A stretch of DNA of 64,000 bases. Source: Casuarina equisetifolia. Lineage: Eukaryota; Streptophyta; Magnoliopsida; Fagales; Casuarinaceae. Positions 1 through 13,900 of this stretch are shown in pieces. Where the stretch lies: NCBI GenBank assembly GCA_028551475.1, contig CM052360.1, positions 7,180,501-7,244,500 on the forward strand. The letters are read 5' to 3'. Every line of letters starts with the position of its first letter. Position 1 is the first letter of the stretch. The position numbers and the translations under genes are program-made. Under the pieces are notes generated by a model that was not told where the DNA came from, searched no databases, and was given only the letters and a program-made list of their open reading frames with translations.

Positions 1-2140
1 TGCAAAAAGTGATATTAATTCTCAAGTCATAGATAATAGTAGTGATGTTGATACAAGTATATAGTTTTCTCTATCTATTCATTTGGACAAAAAGCATGTT
101 GTCTCATATTATGGTAATGCAATTATGCAAGAACCTATTATAGGTACAATTTCTGTAGAGGTTCCACAAGCTTAAAATCAAGATATAAAGATTCCTTTAC
201 TTAAGAGACTTAATAGGGAGAAAATACTTGTTATTCATCATGATTATCTTATTTATCTTAGAAAGTATGACTATAAAATTTAGGTTATTAAGGATCTAAT
301 GACCTATACTTAAGCTATTTCTAGCCTTCAACTAGAATTTTGGATAGAAGCCATAAGAGATGAGATATAGTTTATTAAGCATAATAATGTTTGAGATTTA
401 GTTAAGTTACCTAAGAAATATAAGCCCATTGGTTATAAGTGTGTGTTCAAGACTAAGAAAGATTTTAAATGAAAGACAGAAAGGTTCAAGGCTAAGCTAG
501 TAGCCAATGAATTCACTTAAAGATATAGAATAGGCTATAATAAGAAATTCTCACCAATTTCATCTAAGAATTCTTTTAGGATGATAATAGCTTTAGTAAT
601 ACATTTTGATATGAAATTATATCAGATGGATGTCAAGATAACTTTGTTGAATGAGAATCTTAGTAAAGATGTCTATATAATACAGTTAGAGGGTTTTGCA
701 TAATGTATTCCTAGTAAACTTGTTTGTAGGTTTAAGAAGTCTATTTATGGTTTTAAAAAAATTTATAGATAGTGGTATTTAAAGTCTGATGCTTTCATTA
801 TATCATGTGGTTTTATTGAAAATATGAAAATATCCCTCATTCTATAGGGATAATCTAAAAAGTGGGTTGCTTTGAATGCATTCAAACAGAAAAGCTGACA
901 TAGATGTTATGGATTGAAATTGTTTTTCTTTTTTTATTTCATTTGAATAGTTGTATATATACCAAAGTCAATAGAAGTACACCAATTTTCTAGATCCTTT
1001 TGGTGAATGACATCTTGCTCACAAGGATATGACATTACTTCAAAAGACTAAGAGACTATTGTCTTCATGGTTTGATGTGAAAGACTTTGGTGAAACATAT
1101 TTTGTTTTAGGCAGTAAGACCTTTAAAGATCATTAGCATCATCTTTTAAGTTTTTTTCATAGGACATATATAGATCGTATGTTGGTTAGATTTAATATGT
1201 AAAATTGCAAACATAGTATTGTCTTTATTGTTAAGGGTGAAAAGTTAAACTAGATGAATGTCCTAAAAATGAAACTAAGAAAAAATTATGAAAAATATAT
1301 TGTATGCTTATGCAATTAGTAACTTTATGTATACATAAGTTTCTTCTAGGCACGGTATTGCCTTTGTTACATAAATTTTTGGTAGATTTCAATCAAACTT
1401 AGGTCACAATCATTAGGTTTCTATTAAGAAGGTTACAAGATACTTGAAAAGGACAAGAGATTATATACTAACTTACAAACATGAAGACAACTTACAGTTA
1501 ATGGGTTATTCATATTTAGATTTTGCATATTGTTATGATAATATGAAGTTTATATCTAGTTATGTTTTCATCATGGTTAGTGGTGCAATATCATGGAGAA
1601 GTTTTAAATAGATTATGATAATGTCTTTTACTATGTATGTAGAATTTATAGCTTGTTATGAAGCAACCATACAAGTTATCCAGTTGAAGAACCTCATGAA
1701 ATAGTTGATCTCACTTGATTTCATTGATAAGATGATTAAGTTATATTATAACAATAGTCTAGCAATATTGTTTATTAATAACAATAAGAGTGTTAAAGAG
1801 GTCTAACATGTATAGATCAAGTATATGACTATTAAGAAACAAGTTAAGAATAGTGATGATGCAGTAAAGCTTATTGGCATAGATGTTATTAGTTAACCTA
1901 TTCATTAAAGGACTTAGTTCTTGTGTATTTAATAGACATGTTGTAAACATAGGTTTAGGAGCATCTTTAGATGCTTTTGTATAATGGAAGCTATTGTTGT
2001 ATTTACTATGTGTAAAACAACATTTGTGATGTTTTATTATGTAGTAAACTTTATTTTTACTCATATTATCTGTTATATGTTGATTTCATAGAACATGAAA
2101 TGTTTGTATGAGACATGTATTAAAAAATTAAGAGAGGTGC
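1..2140 (+). mobile_element. Degenerate Ty1/copia retrotransposon, pol 3' half
   Basis: Translation across many stops and frameshifts gives a recognisable copia order. Reverse transcriptase comes first: a stretch like KPIGYKCVFKTK near 425-460, then a run like FDMKLYQMDVKITLLNEN near 607-660 and KSIYGFKK near 737-760. The connection follows at about 1069-1110 (DVKDFGETYFVLG, the usual 'DMKDLGEA..VLGI' block), and an RNase H-like end lies near 1500-1980. The YVDD region around 950-1020 is scrambled. No frame stays open, so this is dead. The window cuts the 5' part (gag, protease, integrase). The A-rich, purine-rich stretch near 2120-2140 may be the polypurine tract, but I could not define an LTR after it. 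Confidence 0.8.
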
Positions 2141-5100
2141 AAATTTAAGCATTTGGCCAAGGCGTTTATTAATAGGCCTATTTTGATATTTTGTAGAACT
2201 TAAATTTATACTCCAGTATTATAAATAAAACATATAGGTTTATTAAAACCTTAATAATTCTCTAATGATTATTTATTAACAACTGTTTATGTCAATTATT
2301 GGGAGAATTAAGACTAACAAGAAAGGGTAACACATAAGGTTATTTATCTAATGTTATATGTTTGCCACACTATCATATTAAATCAATTTTAGTAGAGTAG
2401 ATAACCCTTATGACTATGATTGGTGTTGTGCCTTTTAATTAACATAGTTATTGCTATGTTTTAAGGATTTTAAGGCTTTATAGGACCAGATTAACAATGA
2501 GGGATTGTTGTTAGACCAATATAAAGTTGTTTTAAAATTATTTTCATTTATAAATATTATTATTATAGTTGTATATGTTTTCATAAACATTGATATACCA
2601 TAGTAGGAGATTTTGTTAGCTTATCTTATAAGCTCATATAATGTGAGCTTACATTAATGAGCATTAACTAATTCTCATATAAAGGTATATTGATATAAAC
2701 TATATTGGTCTAGTTGTATAAGATAGATTTTGACCTTGATTGCGAATATGACACCTATCCAATGTGGGTCATAGTGCATCTTATAGAAGTGTGATGAGTT
2801 GAGACTATATAGTTAAGCATGTTATAAGTTAAATCAATTAAGTCCCCTCTCTAGCTTGATATATGCGCATTGAAATTTTTATATATTGAAATCAGGCTTA
2901 TGGTAAATCTTTGAGAGATTTAAGGGCGTAATGGTTATTTCTCTGTGATCTATATTTTTTCTTTATTTAATGAAACATTATCATATTTTACATGTCTATT
3001 TGGTAAATGAATATTCTTGAGGACAAATTTTCTCTCTACCACCAAGCATTTTTGTTATTGATTTTGTTGTGGGTTTCTTATTTCTCACCGGTTAACACAA
3101 TCAAAGTAATAAAGAGTAAGATTTTAGCCAAAGATCAAACTAAAAATATAACCACAATTAGGTACACAATTCTTGTTTTAGTTTCATACTTAAAACCCAT
3201 TTTCATTTTATAATTGATGCATAGATCTTGGCTTAAAGCCTCATTTAAGGCCATTTATATTATGTATATATATGATTTGTGATTAGTGGAGTGCAATTAC
3301 ACAAGTGAATCACTAAGAAGTGGAAATAACTAGGCAAATCCAAAAGAAAGTGAAACCTTCATAGGTGGTCAAATGGCATGTCTCTATTGATCAAAATAGT
3401 GGTAGCCATTAACTTTATTTACAACTACAATGGTCTACGCATTAGGTGGACCAATAAATTATAGAGCTTAAAGGCACTTGTTAGATGGCAAATCTCTTTT
3501 TGTCATGTCAATAGGCTTTTTCTCCATGATTTGTCTAACCATGCGAATATACGAACTTTTAGTTTGCTAATGTCTTGCTATGTAGTTAGCAATTCTCTTA
3601 GCAAATGCAAACATGTGTTGCTTGAACCTTACTCTATTATCAACAATTTGGGATTTCTAAACTTTGTATTCTAGGATTATAATAGTCTTTGACTTCTAAA
3701 AAATCTTGTTTAGAATTTTCAGAAACTAACTATTTAGTTATTCCTCTAGCAATGTCTAATAAAAACTTATTTAGCTTCTTCTATAGTATGACAGGATTTA
3801 TAAAAAAATCTTGCGTAACTTTGATTTGGAATTTTTTTGCTTTATACTCTATTTTTAAGATGCTTTATAAGTATCCATTTTTTTTTAAAGGTAAAACATT
3901 CCATTTGCAACTACATGTTGTAGCTCTAGTCTGTACAAAAAAAAAAAAAATGGAGGTGGACCAATAAATTTCATTCTTCGTTTGTCTTGCTTGGCCCATT
4001 GGCTCCGTTAGCTTCAAAGGTTGGAAAAGCCGGATAAACCTTTTCATTTGTTGATGTGAACTTTAGATTCTACTTTATCCAAAGTGTTGCTTTTCTCCCT
4101 TTTTGGATTGATGTGTAGGATAAAAGTTAGGATTCATTTAGCATTTATCAACTATTGGATTATTTGTTATAGTCTTTACTAAAGTAGGTTATACCAATGA
4201 AAATTACAAAGTCACTAAACTTATTTTGAATAAATGTTTTATAGTCCATTCATATAAGACATATTGGATTCTTAATTGTTAAATATGAAACTAGCTAGTG
4301 TGGGCTAGTGTATAGAACCGTGATGAATAGGATTATATGGACAATACATTCAATAATTTACTAGATCCCTTCTTTAGCTTTTCGTTCATACACTAATAAT
4401 TAGCATTATGTGAATATCCTACATTTTTAGTAAGTTAAGGAGTGATTATAATTTAAACTCATTTAATGGTGTAATCGTAAATACGGGTGAATTCCATCAT
4501 CGTGGCCTTTGGACACGTCACACACACTAGCACCTTCCTCTTTACAAAGACACGCACACGCAATTAAGGAGATGAAGGCCATACCTTACCCATTTCTTGT
4601 ACCCCTACTTACTTTTACTTGATCTTCAGCGAATCAAGACCATCTTATCAAGCTAGTGACTAAAGGAGAGAATAAAGAAGAAGAATCAAGCCACGTACAT
4701 CTAGTAAGGACAACAAACAAGGTACTTTTCTCTCATAACTTTTTATTATACATTCGTGTTCTAAATGAGAAGCAAAGATCCAGTTTTGAACTTGTTTAAG
4801 CTTAGTTTTTCCAACATCAACATCATAGAAAAATAACTAGTAAAGTCATAAATTTTCTAAACAACATTAAGATATTATGGCATTGCGATTTCAATATATT
4901 TTCTTCTAGAAACACTTAGGATGTGTTATAAGCTAGGAGATTAAATTAAGGATAATATTCAAATGCAATGTGTCAAAATTATATTTTAAACTTGAGTATT
5001 TTAACAAAGTAGTTAGGACACATAATATTTTTAGGTGTTTACCTAATTCAGAAGTAAAGAAGTATTTTACTTAAAACAAATTATATTATTCTAGAAGGTA

Positions 5101-5548
5101 TTTTATAATTTAAAACTAAATAGTAAAAAATGAAAATATATCTACATGTAAAAAATCTTAGTCTATAAGTGCAAGGGTATTCATATTAAACAATATGAGA
5201 CTTTGTCATGCTATTCTTAACTATAACCTTTGTTGCTTTTGCAAATAATACTACAATCATATGAGTTTTAGGCACTTAAATTTTTTTTTATCAAAATCAT
5301 CTACGAAGACGCGCCAAAGTAGTTTCTCGAGCATCTCTTACTAGCTGGGGGATTTGTAATATTTATTACACCATACATAAAATGAAACATAAGTTATTTA
5401 ATTGTGACATAAATTGCTACACCTCCTCTTTTTTCATATAAAATTATAAAAACATTCTGCAACAAGGAAATGAAACACACCCAGAGTCGGTACAGGAGCC
5501 GAAGCGGAAAATGCAGGAAACCAAAGACGGAATTGGAAATATGGGCGC
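2141..5548. other. AT-rich intergenic DNA, no gene seen
   Basis: About 3.4 kb of AT-rich DNA with only short random ORFs and homopolymer runs such as the A-run near 3938-3949. It separates the copia remnant from the 3' end of chalcone synthase. The first few hundred bases may contain remains of the copia LTR. The part next to 5549 should hold the CHS 3' UTR and poly(A) site, which I could not place exactly. Confidence 0.6.
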
Positions 5549-7141
<1,593 letters not shown>

Positions 7142-7143
7142 TC

Positions 7144-7242
7144 ATTTTATATGGGAAGAAGGAGATGAGGTAGCTGGGGATCACGTGCTTGATCCCAGCC
7201 TTGTCTGGAATCCCAACAACTTTAATGACCCGCTAGCACGTG
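7144..7242 (-). promoter_or_regulatory. CHS core promoter: TATA box and two G-boxes
   Basis: Read on the minus strand, an ATATAAAAT TATA-like box lies at 7144-7153, about 105 bases upstream of the CHS start. Two perfect CACGTG G-boxes follow upstream at 7182-7187 and 7237-7242, 55 bases apart. An ACCTACG motif (near 7273-7279) resembles the MYB recognition element, and an H-box-like CCTACC lies at 7574-7579. G-box plus MYB element is the known light- and UV-responsive unit of CHS promoters (bZIP such as HY5, with MYB). That this copy is light-regulated is inference. Confidence 0.6.
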
Positions 7243-7299
7243 GGCTGGGAGTTTGGTATGTTTGCCGCTCAAACCTACGCATGATCCTGCACCTGTGTT

Positions 7300-9672
7300 T
7301 GCTCTCGCTTACCAATCAACGAAATATCACTAATCCCGAATTTTTCTGCATTTAGAACACAAAAATCTGACGAGTTAAATTTTCATTTTTCATTTTTTTT
7401 TTCCCGAGAAAAGGGTGTGACCCATAACTCCGGAGTTGGGCAGATGACAGGATCCTGGGACAAGCCAAGGTAAGCTAGTGACAACGTGAAAGACATGGTA
7501 AGTCCGTAAACAGCGTTTCTTCCGGACTAGCGTAAAGCTTCTGTTCTTTGCTTATTGGACCTCATTCTTCTCACCTACCAGGTCAGTACAGGTGCTCTAC
7601 CTTATTCTATAAACCGATCGTTCAGAGCTCAGAAAACGATATCCTTGGTAGTTCTCAGTTCCGCGTTTCGAGACATGACAATTTGAAGAAGACAAAGTTA
7701 ATCGAATCAATCAAAAGAACGTCTCATCCTTATCGAAACGGAGCAGCATAATTCATCCAAAAGATGCTACTGATAACTACGTTTTGGCAATTTTATCCGG
7801 ATTTAAATGGACCTCATTTTCAAGGAAAAATGTGTCTTTCTTTTGCTAATAAATTGGGTTTCAGTTTTCCTCTGTGGAAAACAAAAAGATAAAGAAGAAA
7901 AAGAGGAAAACGTGTTAAACAGAGAAGATTTAAGTAGCTTGGCCAAGCAAGGCACCCGCACTGAGATGCTTTGGCTGCATAAGGAAAATTCCAATAGCCC
8001 GTCATCTTCTTGGAACCCAACGGGAAGATATGATTCTAGATAACTCGCAGTTGGATCGTGTTCAGCGACCAGTCACGAGGCGGCTTCGCTTACCATTCAC
8101 CATGGAGCACGAGGTCGTCCAACGCGATAACAGTAATAGAAATTTGCAATTGGATCCACATATGTCATCCTCCTCGTCTTCTTTCGAAGATTTGCCTAAG
8201 AAGAAAGTTGGGAATGCCGTTCGAATCTCACGTCGTTGTCTTGCAGAGTGAACGATGGTAGTAAAAGGGATTAAATTGCCGTGGTTATAAAATTTCCCCA
8301 TAATTAAGAATTTGACAATTATGCCAAAAGTTAAGAAGATATTTATTAGTCTAAACTCTTGTCACCGTAAATTTATTAATAGCAATAAAGTTTGATATAA
8401 TAATCATACTTGAATAAATAAAAAAATATGATATAACTCTAATTCTTAAAGAAAGTAAAATGCCATACATCTCAAATTGTATTAAACTTGTAATGAAAGC
8501 ATTAAATGTATTCGACATATAAGATTGATTCTTATATCAAATTTAAAAACTCAGTCACTGTGTTAGAAGTTTTAAAAGTGATATTAATTTTTTCTTAGAA
8601 CGCGGTTGATAACGAATCCGCTCCAATCCCGGGGGGCTTTGGCGTGGAAGGCACCCTGACGTCCGCAGACCTTGTGGGGTTGGTGGCTTCCACCCTCCAT
8701 TCTTGGCGCATGTGTCTTAATGTTCTCCACTTCTTTCTCGCGAAAAGCCTTTTCTATCCACCCTCGACTCAACCAACTTTATTTTTTTACTTCTTTTTTT
8801 AGATGCAAGGACACCAAACTTAGATAGCAGATCTTAAATAAATAACAAAATAAAAAAGACATGAAGAATTCCTGTTGACTGTATGATAGCAGGGAAAAGA
8901 ATAGAGACATAAATGAGGAATAGGAGTAGGAGCTTGAAGAGTACCAAGAGTTATATGACTATTGCACATGTGAGGTGGAGTAAGTGATGGTGTCTTACTA
9001 ATCCAATCCAATAGCCAATAATGTATCTCGGAATCCCGTGATCTTAGTGCCTCCTTTTAATTCTAATTTATACCTAATAAGGGTCCAAAAATTTATTGGG
9101 GCCCAAATCCAGAAATCCAAAAAACCCCATTATCACCATAAATCAACAATCATAGGGTTTAAAGACACTTAAATTTTGTGTCACCTGGGTGTTAGAATTA
9201 AAATAAATATTAATGCTCGATACTTAATAAATTTTTCCCAAGTTAATGGGCAGTCAGTTCTAAAATTAATTTTGAATTTAAACGAGTATTAAATCTGTAT
9301 TATGAGTTGGTTTGCAAATAACCGTATAATTGAACTTACAAGAGCGGTTTTTTTTTTAAATATGATCGTTTATGAATATAAGAAACTAAGGTAAAAAATA
9401 TAAATAAATAAATAATTTGACAGAAAATTTTTTATTTTCGTTTACTACCTTCAATTTCTTTAGATCTTTTAATGTCTACTCTATTGCATAAGAGAGCAAG
9501 GTGATAAGTGCTCTTCAGTTCCTCTAATAGTCGCCCAAATTTTGGGTTTGGGAATTGCATTAATACCATACAACAAAAGAACAAAAGGAAAAAGATTTAT
9601 GTAGAAAGTTCACCATTCTCATTTTTGTTCACTTTCATTTTTCTCATTCCAAACACTGATAAAGGTCATGTT
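7300..9672. other. Intergenic DNA upstream of CHS
   Basis: No gene recognised. It holds the distal CHS promoter, then AT-rich DNA. A short GC-richer island at about 8595-8770 has an open minus-strand frame of 62 codons that resembles nothing I know. From about 9040 to 9670 the DNA is AT-rich and leads into the chloroplast-derived segment. Confidence 0.5.
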
Positions 9673-10041
9673 ATGCGTCCTTGGGTTGCTGTTGCATATT
9701 CAGCTCCTGTTGCAGTGGCATTTGCAGCTGCCACTGCTGTTTTCTTGATCCATCCAATTGGTCAAGGAAGCTTTTTTAAAGGTATGCCTCTAGGAATTTT
9801 TGGTACTTTCAATTTCATGACTGTATTTCAGGTTGAGCACAACATCCTTATGCACCCATTTCACATCTTAGGTATAGCTGGTGTATTTGGCAGCTCCCTA
9901 TTCAATGATATGCATGATTCCTTGGTAACTTCTAGTTTGATTAGGGAAACCACAGAAAATGAATAAGCTAGTGAAGGTTACAGATTCGGTCAAGAGGACG
10001 ATACTTATAATATCGTAGCTGCTCATGGTTATTTTGGTCGC
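9673..10041 (+). pseudogene. psbA: Nuclear-integrated chloroplast psbA fragment (NUPT)
   Basis: The translation matches the middle of photosystem II protein D1, about residues 135-257: [52 protein letters not shown] and [12 protein letters not shown]. Similarity begins abruptly at 9673 and ends abruptly near 10041, before the rest of D1. It has many replacements relative to the D1 sequence I know, a 12-nt in-frame insertion (about 9713-9730) after SAPVA, and a TAA stop at 9964-9966 where the conserved Ser after TTENE should be. An ORF happens to run from 9508 through it, but its first 50 codons are not psbA. A non-functional transfer from plastid DNA, or from a plastid-derived mitochondrial copy, explains this best. 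Confidence 0.9.
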
Positions 10042-10934
10042 GTGCATGAGTTATATAATAATAAAAAAAACACTGACAACGAAAATATATAGTAAACAAG
10101 AAAAAACAATAGCAAAGATAAAATTTATTACTTCAAGATTTAGATTTTGAGTTTTGTTATACTGTAAATATTAATGTTGATATGACTATTGTTTATTAAA
10201 TAAGACATTTTACTACCATAGAGTTAATTTTTTGATTAGATAATGACTATGAATTTGACTATCATGATAAAAAAATTGTACTAAAATGTAGGTAATAAAT
10301 TTCATATTGTTAAAAAATATATTATGATTTTTACTTATAACATAATAAATTCAACTAATTTTTAGGTTAACTTTTGAATTTAACAATAAACTTCTTAGCA
10401 TTTATATTATTGGATGAAAGTTAAGATTATAGATTACAAACCGACGAACACATGCCTAGTTTATAAAGAATAGAAAACGAAAGATTTAAGATTTGCATAG
10501 TTTTTCTTTCTATATTCTGTGAATGTTTTTGGAACAACCATAGTGTCATTATTATTTCTAAAATAAGAATTATTTGGTGAATTATGTTTTGGCTGTATAT
10601 TCAATCAATTCGGGTTCTCATGTTTCCGTCTCCCGATTCCCTTTCTAATCTTGGTTATTCTCCCTTTTTCAGGTTGAGATGGTAGATCAGGTGTTCGCTC
10701 TTTTCGGCTTGAAACTAGCACATCGCCGAGCAAGCCCGCGGAACCGACAAGGAAGGGACACTAACACGTTTGGAAAAAGACAACGTTCGAAACAGAACTC
10801 AGTCCCTGCACGCGCGCAGCACGTGCCTTTTAAGTCTTCTCCCACTTCCTCCTCAGAGGCTCCATATACTTCAGCAAAACCCAGATTCTCTGCCGCCCCC
10901 CTGAACTCCCTAAACCGCAGAACAACGCGCCGCC
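10042..10934. other. Intergenic DNA and DHAD 5' region
   Basis: AT-rich until about 10600, then GC-richer toward the DHAD start. A CACGTG G-box lies at 10820-10825, about 110 bases before the ATG. The start codon sits in a good context (GCCGCCATGC). The transcription start was not located. Confidence 0.5.
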
Positions 10935-13900
10935 ATGCAAGCCATGCTGGTGCAATCAGTCCCACGCGTAGCATTAATCCCCTCCCAGTATGGGTCCCAC
11001 CACCCCGGTGGTAAACCCCGAACCTGCTTATCGGTCCGCGCCTCCGTCGCTTCCCCGGCTGTCACTGTGGACTCCCCACCCCCACCTTCCAGCAGCGGAA
11101 GCAACAAACTCAACAAGTACAGTTCCCGAGTGACCGAGCCCAAATCCCAGGGCGGGTCCCAGGCGATCCTCCATGGCGTGGGTCTCTCGGAGGACGACAT
11201 GTCGAAGCCCCAGATTGGCATATCTTCTGTCTGGTACGAGGGAAACACCTGCAACATGCACCTCCTCAAGCTCTCCGAGGCCGTCAAGGAAGGGGTCCAA
11301 GAGGCCGGTATGGTGGGCTTCAGGTTCAACACTATTGGGGTCAGCGACGCCATATCTATGGGCACTAGAGGCATGTGCTACAGTCTCCAGTCGAGGGACC
11401 TTATTGCCGATAGCATTGAGACAGTGATGGGTGCCCAGTGGTACGATGGGAATATATCTATTCCTGGCTGTGATAAAAATGTGAGTTACTCGGCTCTCTT
11501 TTTGTTGGGTAGGGGTCTGGTTGATGAGTTTTTGCAGGGTTTGAATTTTCTTTGATGGCGACGATGACTGCGATTGATTTTGTTGTGTTTTAGCTTCTGG
11601 GTGTTTTGAGTTTCGAGAGAGAAAAAAAGAAAATTAGGTTTAATTCCTTTCGTTTCGTTTTCTATACGTTTGGACGTTTGTTAATCATAATCGTTTCCCC
11701 TTTCGTTTCTTATTTACTTTTTTACTTTGAGGATGCTTCAACATCCATTTTGGGGGGCAAAAGAAAAAAGGTAAAAGAAAAAGACGATGATTTAGCCCGT
11801 AATATTTGCTTCTCCCTGTTATGGTTGTTTCTTGATATTAACATCCCATGTAAAAAAGGTTGGTCTGCGTGGAAACCGTATACCCCCAGTCTGTGATTTT
11901 TGTTCACCTCTGAATTTGGTACATTAATTTATTATTATTATTTAAAGCAGCAGTAATTTAGAGACTCATAGTTAATTCAACTCTTATCTGATCCATCTCA
12001 TTGCATGGAAGGGACTTTATGAGAATGTTGTACGCTTCATGCTTGCTTTATGGCTGGCTAGCCGAGGGAAGAAAACTAGTGAAAGGACTTCGTATTGTTC
12101 AGTGCCTCTGCATGTTTGTTTCCTTGATGAAGCCATCTATCAGCTTTAACCAGTAGAGAAGCTTTCTTTTATTGATTGCTAAAAACAGATGTGAAAAGTT
12201 GTTGGGTCTGCCATAACGATTATGTTTAGCTTTTTAATTGACAATCCGTCTCTTTCTTCTCTTAAATGCCCAAACTACATTTCTTGTCGTCTGAAAAAAG
12301 AAAACCAATCGAGAAGCTTTCTTTTATTGATTGCTAAAAACAGATGTGAAAAGTTGTTGGGTCTGCCATAACGATTATGTTTAGCTTTTTAATTGACAAT
12401 CCTTCTCTTTCTTCTCTTAAACGCCCAAACTACATTTCTTGTCGTCTGAAAAAAGAAAACCAGGTATTTTGTTTTTAATTTTTCTCACTTGTGATACCCC
12501 AAGGTTTTCTTTTATCTTGGATGGATTTTTTCTTCGTGATTATTTATAGGTTAACATTTTTTTGTGCATTAAGCGCCAATACTCAATGAAAACCTCAATT
12601 CCGCTGACACACTAATGCTATAGTTAGTCACTAATGGCTTAAAAAGCTATTTTTTTAGCTTTTGTTGTAGTATTATCTGTAGTTCTAGAGTTTGCTATGT
12701 TGGGGGATAGCGTGCAATAGTACAATTATTGTGAGTCTGATGCTAGTAATTTTTGCAGATGCCAGGTACAATTATGGCAATGGGCCGGCTAAATCGACCA
12801 AGTATTATGGTTTATGGTGGAACTATCAAGGTTTTGGATCTTGCTTTGGCTACTAGAGAAGATTCACTTCTAAGTATTAGTTGTCTGGTGCATTGTATTT
12901 GATAGCTTAACTATGAAATCTTGGCACTTGAAGGGTTCCTTTTTCTTCTTTTTGGGTTTTTTTTTGTTGTGAAATTTAAATTTTGCAAAAAGATTTACTT
13001 GTGAAGCTCTTCCAAAGGTACTATCAATCTTCAATTCTGGTACTCACAGTGCTGGACTTGTCGACACCTACATTAGCTCTAAGAAGAATGTGTTTCTGTG
13101 ATATGAAGAGATTGGTGAACTTTTGGGCTGCTGGATCAACTGGAAGCATAAAATGTTTTCAAAGCGTAATGGGTATTATACTAAAGCGAAACAAAAAGAA
13201 ATAACAAGGAGTACTTTAATATAGGAACCCTGTCAACTATTGTAAAGCTGCATTGGTGCTCTTATGTCACACATTACATGATTTTCGATGCTGTTAACTG
13301 TTTACTGGAAATATTTGACTTTACTGTTTGTTTGCCTTATTCAAATTGTAGCTGGTTAGAGAGAAGTTTCTTCGGTTGCTAAAGTATCTCCTTTTTTTCT
13401 TTTGTTTCTTTTGCAGCCCGGTCATTTTCAAGGCCATACTTATGATATAGTTTCTGCCTTTCAGGTGGGTGCACTAATCTCCTGAGGCTGATTGATTTGG
13501 TTGAGTGATGTATGGTTACAATAATGACAGACATTAACTCTCAATTGATTTTACTGTCGACTCTTCTTTTTCTGGCTTTTTTCAAGCCCTGAGCATCTCT
13601 AACAGAACCAACAAAGAAATTAGAGTTGTCCCTTGCGTTGATTGGTGTCTGCAATGCTTGCTTTTGCATGCACTCAGTTATTCTTCTTTATATTGTGGAC
13701 AAGCTGAAGTTGCTTCATGTATTTATTAGGCAAACATATTGCATAGTCCTGTGTACTTACTGGTCTCTCCTTTTGTTGATTCTATCCAAGAAACGGGGAT
13801 TGAAATTTGAAAACAAAAAACAGGTGCATTTGGTGGTAATTGTTCAAAGTTAGGTGGGTTCCCAAATTTTTTTGGAAAAATTGACACGAGTTTCTTTATT

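Noticed and set aside
8210..8240. A GTTCGAATC-like tRNA B-box
   Set aside because: No cloverleaf, A-box or acceptor stem can be formed around it.
9508..9966. A functional psbA-like gene
   Set aside because: The first 50 codons are unrelated to D1, the fragment lacks both ends of the protein and carries a premature stop.
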